Below, in pieces: positions 59,022 to 64,000 of a DNA stretch of 64,000 bases (within the stretch, counting starts at the first letter, position 1; each line of letters opens with the position of its first letter). The translations under genes and the position numbers were made by a program. Below the pieces are notes generated by a model. That model searched no databases, was not told the DNA's origin, and saw only the letters and a program-made list of their open reading frames with translations. Origin of the DNA: Brevibacterium jeotgali (lineage in GTDB: Bacteria > Actinomycetota > Actinomycetes > Actinomycetales > Brevibacteriaceae); the NCBI RefSeq assembly GCF_900169175.1, contig NZ_FXZM01000006.1, forward strand, positions 123,217 to 187,216. Reading direction: 5' to 3'.

Positions 59022-60836
59022 GTGCGCCCCGCCCCGCTGAATCCGCTGACTCGAGCCGCGTCACTCCGCGCGCTCGCCCGCACCTCACCCGCCACTCCGC
59101 TCGACGTCCTCGTGGTCGGCGGCGGGGTCACCGGTGCCGGCATCGCGCTGGATGCGGCCTCGCGCGGTCTGAGCGTGGGGATCGTCGAGGCCGCCGACTG
59201 GGCGACCGGCACCTCGTCGCGGTCGTCGAAGCTGATCCACGGCGGTCTGCGGTACCTCGAGATGCTGGACTTCCCCCTCGTCGCAGAGGCGCTGAAGGAG
59301 CGCGACCTGCTGCTGACGCGGATCGCCCCGCACCTCGTGAAGCCGGTGTCGTTCATCCTCCCGTTCGAGAACCCACTGGCGGATCGCGTCTACGTCGGCT
59401 CGGGCGTGACCCTGTACGACGTCATGTCCGCCCGGGTCGGGCAGAAGCGGGCGGTCCCGACCCATCGGCAGCTGGGTGCGGCCCAGTCGCAGGAGAGGTT
59501 CCCGGGTCTCGCGGCGCCCTACGGCGGGATCGAGTACTACGACGCCCAGGTGGACGACGCCCGGTTCACGCAGGCACTGGTGCGATCAGCGGTGGGCCTG
59601 GGCGCCTCGGCGGCGAACTACGCGCGCGTGGTGGACTACCTGCGCGAGGACGCGCCGGCCGCCGACGAAGCCGGAGCTGCCGGCGGCGGGAGTGACGGCG
59701 CCCGTGTCACCGGCGCCCGGATCCGCGACGAGGAGACGGGCGCGGAGGTCTCAGTGCACGCGCACGCGACCATCCTCGCGACGGGCGTGTGGACGGGCGA
59801 GCAGCAGGCTGCGGCCGACGCGGACACCGGGCTGGAGGTGCTCGCGTCGAAGGGAATCCACGTGACCGTGCCGCGCGACCGGATCGACGCGCCCGCGAGG
59901 GTCGGCGTCATCACCCGGACGGAGACATCGGTCCTCTTCATCATCCCGTGGGGCGAGCTGTGGCTGATCGGGACGACGGATACGCCGTGGCGCGAGGACG
60001 TCGGCCTTCCCCTCGTGACGGCGACGGACATCGACCGGGTGCTCGAGGGCGCGAACGCGGTGCTGGAGCGTCCCCTCACCAGGGAGGACGTCGTCGGGTC
60101 GTTCGCGGGGCTGCGGCCGCTGCTCCAGCCGGTCGACGGAACGGGCGACAGTGCGAGGGTGTCGCGCGAGCACGCTGTCCTGGAAGTCGCGCCGGGGCTC
60201 AGCGCGATCGCCGGCGGCAAATTCACGACCTACCGCGTGATGGCGGCCGATGCGGTGGACTTCGCCGTGCGCAGCCGATTCCCCCGGTCGCGGTCGCGCA
60301 CCGAGGATCTGCCGCTGCTGGGAGCGGACGGTGCCCAGCTGTCCGCATCGCGGCGCTCACTGGTGCTGGCGAATCGCGACCTGCGCGCCCATGGCTGGGA
60401 CGAGGCCCGACTCGACAGGCTGCTGTCGCGGTACGGCGGACGACTGGCGGACCTGTTCGCGCTGATCGATGCGGAGCCCGCGTTGGCCTGCCCTCTGCCG
60501 GGGGCCGAGCACTGCACCGCCGCCGAGGTCGTCTACGCCGTCCGCGCCGAAGGCGCCCTGCATCTGGAGGACGTCCTCCATCGCCGGCTGCGACTCGAGT
60601 TCGAGGTGCCGGACCGGGGGGTGGCCGCCGCGGAGGTCGCTGCTCGGCTGGTCGCTCCCGTGCTCGGGTGGGATGAGGATCGGGTGGCCGAGGAGGTCGC
60701 GCGGTTCACGTCTGTCGTCGATGCCCGACTGCGGGCTGAGGCGGCGGAGACGGATGCGGGGGCTGTTGAGGCGGTTGCGGCAGCGAGGCCAGGAGGCGGG
60801 CAGGGGCGTCGGGTTCGCCGAATCGCCCGGATGTGA
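59022..60836 (+). CDS. glpD: Aerobic glycerol-3-phosphate dehydrogenase
   Basis: 604 aa. FAD-dependent membrane-associated enzyme that oxidises glycerol-3-phosphate to dihydroxyacetone phosphate and feeds electrons to quinone. FAD motif VLVVGGGVTGAGIALDAASRGLSVGIVE; GlpD blocks TSSRSSKLIHGGLRYLE, YYDAQVDDARFT, IPWGELWLIGTTDTPW, FAGLRPLLQPVDG and IAGGKFTTYRVMAADAVD. The C-terminal domain (~510-590; YAVRAEGALHLEDVLHRRLRL) is the truncated DAO_C type. The last ~20 codons are low complexity and overlap an antisense SDR remnant. GTG start with weak ribosome site. Confidence 0.93.
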   Translation: MRPAPLNPLTRAASLRALARTSPATPLDVLVVGGGVTGAGIALDAASRGLSVGIVEAADWATGTSSRSSKLIHGGLRYLEMLDFPLVAEALKERDLLLTRIAPHLVKPVSFILPFENPLADRVYVGSGVTLYDVMSARVGQKRAVPTHRQLGAAQSQERFPGLAAPYGGIEYYDAQVDDARFTQALVRSAVGLGASAANYARVVDYLREDAPAADEAGAAGGGSDGARVTGARIRDEETGAEVSVHAHATILATGVWTGEQQAAADADTGLEVLASKGIHVTVPRDRIDAPARVGVITRTETSVLFIIPWGELWLIGTTDTPWREDVGLPLVTATDIDRVLEGANAVLERPLTREDVVGSFAGLRPLLQPVDGTGDSARVSREHAVLEVAPGLSAIAGGKFTTYRVMAADAVDFAVRSRFPRSRSRTEDLPLLGADGAQLSASRRSLVLANRDLRAHGWDEARLDRLLSRYGGRLADLFALIDAEPALACPLPGAEHCTAAEVVYAVRAEGALHLEDVLHRRLRLEFEVPDRGVAAAEVAARLVAPVLGWDEDRVAEEVARFTSVVDARLRAEAAETDAGAVEAVAAARPGGGQGRRVRRIARM

Positions 60837-60999
60837 GCTTCTCCGACACCGTCTCCCGGGCCTCGGGCGTGAGGCAGCCGGTGTCGACCGGCCCGGAATC
60901 CACCGTGCGCGCTCGGATTCCCCGGTCAGCCAGCTGATCCGCGAGTGTCAGTGTCACGTCCGCCAGCGCAGCCGCTGTGTACGCGACGTCACCGGGCAT
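60706..60999 (-). pseudogene. Remnant of a short-chain dehydrogenase/reductase gene
   Basis: The minus-strand frame reads MPGDVAYTAAALADVTLTLAD, then QLADRGIRARTVDSGPVDTG and CLTPEARETVSEKL, SGRFGEPDAPARLLASL. This matches the central-to-C-terminal part of an SDR (YAAAKxALxxLTxxLAxELAxRGIxVNxVxPGPxDTG ... GRFGEPDDxAxL). The catalytic Tyr is kept but the Lys of YxxxK has become Ala, the Rossmann half is missing, and the end runs into glpD antisense. It is a decayed fragment of about 80 codons. Confidence 0.65.
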
Positions 61000-61103
61000 C
61001 GTGCCTTGTCAACGGTCCGAGGTGAGGAAGGCGACTGCCGCCGGACCCTAACCGTGACGGCAGTGAGGTCGTCCGCGCCACACAGCTGGTTCTCGTCGGG
61101 TCA

Positions 61104-61517
61104 TCATGTTCTCCGTGTCCCCTTCTCGTCCGCCTCCGCCTGCGCGGCTACCGACGCGAGTCGACGCTCCCACCCTCGCGCGACTGTGCCGAGCAGGTCG
61201 GACACTTCGCGGATCCGGGCCGGATCGGTCGCATGGACGCGGCGACGGGACGAGCGAGTCGCGGTGACGAGGCCGGCCCCTTCGAGGATCCGCAGATGCT
61301 TGGCCGCCGCCTGACGGCTGATCCCCAGATCGTGCCCCAGTGCTCCGGCATCCTCGGCACGGTCGGCGAGGGACTGGAGGATCCGACGCCGTGTCGGGTC
61401 AGCGAGGGCCGTGAACACGACATCGGCGGCGGGTCCGACGAGCGATCCGTCGTCGGAGTCAGACGTCGAATCCGGAGTGGGTCCGCTGTCGGGGGATCCG
61501 GCCGCGGATCTGTTCAT
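61104..61517 (-). CDS. ArsR/SmtB-family regulator
   Basis: 137 aa. Winged helix-turn-helix at ~35-110: DVVFTALADPTRRRILQSLADRAEDAGALGHDLGISRQAAAKHLRILEGAGLV. No metal-binding ELCVCDL-type cysteines are seen, so it belongs to the ligand- or partner-controlled ArsR type that is often paired with SRPBCC proteins. It follows the SRPBCC gene by 5 bp on the minus strand (the usual order is the reverse). The start is uncertain; ATG 61517 is chosen from the family N-terminus. The N-terminus is Ser/Pro/Asp-rich. Confidence 0.8.
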   Translation of the reverse strand: MNRSAAGSPDSGPTPDSTSDSDDGSLVGPAADVVFTALADPTRRRILQSLADRAEDAGALGHDLGISRQAAAKHLRILEGAGLVTATRSSRRRVHATDPARIREVSDLLGTVARGWERRLASVAAQAEADEKGTRRT

Positions 61518-61522
61518 GGAGG

Positions 61523-62032
61523 TCAACCGCGGTGTCCCGCACGAGCCAGAGACTGCGTGCGTGCAACGGCGAGCTCCTCCACCCATCCTGCGGAGTGCTC
61601 CTCGAATCGCCGGCGTCTGGCGACGGCATCGGCGTCGAGGGAGGCGAAGCCGGTCTCGTGGACCGTGAGGACGACACCGTCCTCACGGGGCTCGATCGTG
61701 AAGGTGACGGTAGTGCGGGGGGCATCGGCGAGTGGCCCCGCATCGCCGCCCAGCCAGCAGAACACGGCGCGGTGGGGAGGCTCCAGCGCGACGATGCCGA
61801 CCTCGAACTCGCCGAGGACGGGGTCCATCACACGTGCGGTCGCACCGTCTGATGCGACCTGATGCTCTCTGTACTCGCCGTCATTGATGAACCAGCCGGG
61901 TTCACTCACGATGTCGAAGACGGTCTGCGCGTCCGCGGCGATGCGGATCGAGCGGATGATCTCGTCTGGGACGTCGAGCGCATCGGGGACGTCGGCGGAA
62001 TCGGGCGTCTGAGGGATGTCGGGGTCGGCCAT
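61523..62032 (-). CDS. SRPBCC/AHSA1-domain protein
   Basis: 169 aa. SRPBCC (START-like) fold: EIIRSIRIAADAQTVFDIVSEPGWFINDG, GEFEVGIVALEPPHRAVFCWLG, TTVTFTIEPREDGVVLTVHETGF and EEHSAGWVEELAVARTQ (the W-x-x-xL helix). AHSA1-like proteins bind hydrophobic ligands and are commonly coupled with ArsR regulators. GAGGAG precedes the start. It is divergent from the UspA gene at 62200 with a palindrome in between. Confidence 0.82.
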   Translation of the reverse strand: MADPDIPQTPDSADVPDALDVPDEIIRSIRIAADAQTVFDIVSEPGWFINDGEYREHQVASDGATARVMDPVLGEFEVGIVALEPPHRAVFCWLGGDAGPLADAPRTTVTFTIEPREDGVVLTVHETGFASLDADAVARRRRFEEHSAGWVEELAVARTQSLARAGHRG

Positions 62033-62107
62033 CATCGGCTCCTCTGCGAGCGGTGCGAGCCGTCGGATGACCGCCCTGCGTGTCCATGGTGCGCGAATCC
62101 GGCCCGA

Positions 62108-62129
62108 AGTGCAACCGCAGGATTGCACT
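62108..62129. promoter_or_regulatory. Operator candidate AGTGCAA-N8-TTGCACT
   Basis: A perfect 7-bp dyad with 8-nt spacer in the 167-bp space between the divergent SRPBCC-ArsR operon and the UspA gene. It lies 76 bp upstream of the SRPBCC start and suits autoregulation by the ArsR protein. Confidence 0.5.
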
Positions 62130-62187
62130 AATTGCGGTGAGGGGGCTCAATACTGTCGCAGATCTACAGTTCCGCTGTGCCGAAGAG

Positions 62188-62193
62188 TAAAAT
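62188..62193 (+). promoter_or_regulatory. -10 box TAAAAT of a leaderless UspA transcript
   Basis: TAAAAT ends 6 nt before the ATG at 62200. It is the most AT-rich -10 seen in the window and the gene has no Shine-Dalgarno. Confidence 0.6.
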
Positions 62194-62199
62194 CGTGAC

Positions 62200-63243
62200 A
62201 TGAACGACATGCGCGAATCCATGGTCAAGGATCAGGTGCTGGTGGGCGTCGATGGATCCGCCAACAGCGCACGAGCATTCGAGGTGGCGCTCGCCATTGC
62301 GAAGAGGCAGGGCTGGAGCCTGCGGCTGATCGGCTGCTACAGCGTGACGTTCGCCGATCATGAGTCGGGACTGACGGTCTCAGAGGACTTCCGCAGGGCG
62401 ATGGAGTCCTACGCGCGTCACCCGCTCGAGGCGTTCGCTGAACAGGCGAAGGCTGACGGCGTCGCGGCGAGCTTCGCCACCTACGACGAGCACGCAGCGG
62501 ATGCGCTCGTGCGAGAGAGTGCGTCCGCTCGCCTGGCGGTCGTCGGAAAGCGGGGGCGCAATCGGTTCGCCGGCCGGTTCCTCGGCAGTGTGTCGGGGGC
62601 TCTGGCGGCGCACGGGCACTGTTCGGCGCTCGTCATCCCGGAGAAGTGGGAGACGCCGGACCCCAGTAGGATCTTCGCCCCGGAGCAGGACCAGCCGGGC
62701 GGTGAGCACGCGGCGACGGAGCCGACGGAGCTGCTGTCCGAATCCGCGCCGCCCAGGTCCCCGGGGAAGGGGTTCCGCAACGTCGCGGACCAGATGAACT
62801 TCCGGCAGGAGATCGTCGTGGGCGTCGACCTCGGAGAGTCGTCCCGCCGCATCGCGCTCGCCGCAGCGCGGTTCGCGGAGATGTTCGGGCGCTCCCTGAC
62901 ACTCGTGTCCGCCACTGCGCTCAACGCGGATGCGTGGTACCCGGATCCGGTCGAGCGCACCATCGACGTCCCCGACATCCGAGCGCACTGCACGGACCAT
63001 CTCGCGGCGCTGGTGGCGATCGTCAAGGACAGGCATCCGGAGCTCGACGTCCACTGGCGGTTCTACAGCGGAACGCCTGCGGGCGTGCTGTCGGAGGCGA
63101 CGCGAACCGCATCGGTGGTTGCGGTCGGCACTCGTGGCCACGGGGGATTCGCCGGTCTGCTCATGGGGTCGGTCAGTCAGTCCGTGCTCAACCGCAGCGC
63201 GTCCCCGGTGCTGGTGGTGCCGACGCTGAAGAACACGGTGTGA
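62200..63243 (+). CDS. Tandem universal stress protein, paralogue
   Basis: 347 aa, two UspA domains in the same layout as the gene at 55407; they share VVGKRGRNRFAGRFLGSVSGALAAH and VGTRGHGGF plus LGSVSQSVL/MGSVSQSVL, so they are paralogues. Domain 1: QVLVGVDGSANSARAFEVAL; domain 2: EIVVGVDLGESSRRIALAAARFAE. The second domain keeps the G-x-G/GS ATP-binding pattern. Leaderless start from the TAAAAT box. Likely a stress or dormancy factor. Confidence 0.9.
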   Translation: MNDMRESMVKDQVLVGVDGSANSARAFEVALAIAKRQGWSLRLIGCYSVTFADHESGLTVSEDFRRAMESYARHPLEAFAEQAKADGVAASFATYDEHAADALVRESASARLAVVGKRGRNRFAGRFLGSVSGALAAHGHCSALVIPEKWETPDPSRIFAPEQDQPGGEHAATEPTELLSESAPPRSPGKGFRNVADQMNFRQEIVVGVDLGESSRRIALAAARFAEMFGRSLTLVSATALNADAWYPDPVERTIDVPDIRAHCTDHLAALVAIVKDRHPELDVHWRFYSGTPAGVLSEATRTASVVAVGTRGHGGFAGLLMGSVSQSVLNRSASPVLVVPTLKNTV

Positions 63244-63286
63244 CGATGGCCGATGCAGGAATTCCAGATTCTTCCGCTCGAAACTC

Positions 63287-63316
63287 TTGTGGCCGTTTAA
63301 ATAATGGTGTTAGTGT
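63287..63316 (+). promoter_or_regulatory. Promoter TTGTGG-N18-TAGTGT in the gene-poor end region
   Basis: TTGTGG (63287-63292) and TAGTGT (63311-63316) are 18 bp apart in a local AT-rich stretch. A 6-bp hairpin (63320-63325 with 63331-63336) lies at the expected transcript start, followed by weaker hairpins up to 63374. Confidence 0.4.
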
Positions 63317-63449
63317 AAACGTGGATTTCCTCCACGCGCTCCAGTTCTTCGGAGTTTCGAGGATGGGTCCCTCGGGTCCGATCTCGACTCGATGAAATGA
63401 ATGCTGGATGGCCGGCATCTGCTGTGCCGTCGGAAAGGGGGCGAGAACG

Positions 63450-63563
63450 ATGATCTACGATGCAACGACGCTCGTATCCGCGACAGGCGGACCGTCCCTT
63501 GGTGCACCGGGAGGCAGAGCCCTCCCGCTGTTCGTGCGACGTCTTCTCCGCGGGGCTCGTTAA
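63450..63563 (+). CDS. Possible small protein of 37 aa
   Basis: ATG 63450 to TAA 63563 encodes 37 residues: MIYDATTLVSATGGPSLGAP followed by a basic amphipathic end (LPLFVRRLLRGAR). GGAAAGGGGG lies 8 bases upstream, the best Shine-Dalgarno in this area, and a promoter stands ~130 bp before the ATG. No family recognised. The pattern (Gly/Pro-rich start, amphipathic basic end) would suit a small membrane-active or leader peptide, but that is inference; it could also be chance. Confidence 0.35.
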   Translation: MIYDATTLVSATGGPSLGAPGGRALPLFVRRLLRGAR

Positions 63564-63874
63564 CAACAGCAGCCGCCGTCGTTCGACTGCAGGGCCTTCA
63601 AGGGTGCAGTCGCCCGGCTCTGCCAGCGCCCTCCGTCCACCGTGCTGAGGCGATCGATGAGTCGCTTCGTCGGGCGTGCGCGTCATCGTGGGCTCTGTGT
63701 GGGCCCCTGTCCGCACCCTGCTTCTGCGTCACTGTGCTTCTGCATCCCGTGGACCCCTCCGATGCATCTGCCACTCGGCGGCCTGCTCGGTGCAGGTGTC
63801 TGCTCGCGACACTGAACCCGACGACCTTCCCGGGCCGTCGCGTCGGAGCCCGTGCTTTCACGCGAATCATATCC

Positions 63875-64000
63875 GGCTCTTCACGAACGAGGGTGTAGTC
63901 GAGGTCTGAAGCCGCCGGCTTCGAGCAGACTCCTGGCGATGTAGTGCCTCAGGTTCCGGAACCCAAGCGCGATCCCGCGCAGATGCTCGAGTCGGCCATT
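63875..64000 (-). mobile_element. ISL3-family insertion sequence, right part (continues outside window)
   Basis: The end of the element is GGCTCTTCACG at 63875, which fits the GGxTCTTC-type terminal repeats of ISL3 elements. The transposase stop codon (63881-63883) lies within this repeat. The 8 bp just outside, TCATATCC (63867-63874), would be the target duplication (8 bp is usual in the family); the other copy is outside the window. Confidence 0.7.
63881..64000 (-). CDS. ISL3-family transposase, C-terminal part (5' end outside window)
   Basis: 39 codons before a TGA read NGRLEHLRGIALGFRNLRHYI then ARSLLEAGGFRPRLHPRS. This is the conserved end of actinobacterial ISL3 transposases (xGRLEHLRGxALGFRNLTxYIARSLLExGGFRPxLH). 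The catalytic DDE residues would lie upstream, beyond base 64000. Confidence 0.8.
   Translation of the reverse strand, partial: NGRLEHLRGIALGFRNLRHYIARSLLEAGGFRPRLHPRS

Noticed and set aside
63401..63898. 165-codon frame near the right end
   Set aside because: No ribosome site, many Cys/Arg/Ser, no resemblance to any family, and it crosses the IS border.

Overview
The window is high-GC DNA from an actinobacterium, probably of the Micrococcales type. This rests on strong codon bias, a ponA-like PBP followed by a membrane protein and then rpsF-ssb-rpsR-rplI (the block near the origin in Actinobacteria), coenzyme F420 genes, a LPRTG sortase substrate, a TipA-like regulator, and many leaderless starts in which a TANNNT-like -10 box lies 6-7 nt before the start codon. 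The genus cannot be fixed from sequence alone. No rRNA, tRNA or CRISPR array was seen.

Layout. 1-8.8 kb: core block with the 3' end of a class A PBP, a multi-TM membrane protein, DUF1648, isochorismatase-like, flavin reductase-like and LPXTG genes, then rpsF-ssb-rpsR-rplI with an S6:S18-type leader. In many actinobacteria dnaB follows rplI closely; here dnaB lies 32 kb further on (40.8 kb). 8.9-17.1 kb (minus): NCS1 permease, hydantoinase/dihydropyrimidinase, M20 amidohydrolase, codB, codA, with a LysR gene upstream. 17.3-24.0 kb: a three-gene ABC importer of the proposed F420-0 type, an F420-dependent luciferase-like enzyme, and cofE, cofC and cofD. 24.3-28.9 kb: nitrilase-type N-carbamoyl amidase, a second luciferase-like oxidoreductase, an NCS2 uracil/xanthine permease and NADPH:F420 oxidoreductase. 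28.9-40.6 kb: DUF445, a TctA-like transporter, two ABC systems (one with a TetR gene), a quinone-oxidoreductase-like enzyme, a TipA-like MerR activator and a VOC protein. 40.8-53.3 kb: dnaB, rhodanese, two acyl-CoA-dehydrogenase-fold enzymes, a GntP permease, a DszC/MHS/NtaA-type desulfurisation-like operon and two DUF1707 paralogues (one with an in-frame TAG). 53.5-63.2 kb: DEAD-box helicase, two tandem-UspA proteins, panC, YihY, glpD, an SDR remnant, and SRPBCC plus ArsR. 63.2-64 kb: a region without long genes that holds a promoter-like site and a possible 37-codon gene, then the end of an ISL3-family insertion sequence.

How the parts may work together. The 8.9-28.9 kb region reads as an F420-linked pyrimidine/hydantoin salvage and breakdown island: three nucleobase permeases (two NCS1, one NCS2), cytosine deaminase, ring-opening hydantoinase, two candidate N-carbamoyl amidases, an LLM-family redox enzyme, and genes to import, complete and reduce coenzyme F420. 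A 56-bp intergenic element (48/56 identical) lies about 150 bp upstream of both the NCS1 permease and the nitrilase-type amidase, in the same orientation, and ties the two halves together. The FO synthase and a classical dihydropyrimidine dehydrogenase are not in the window.
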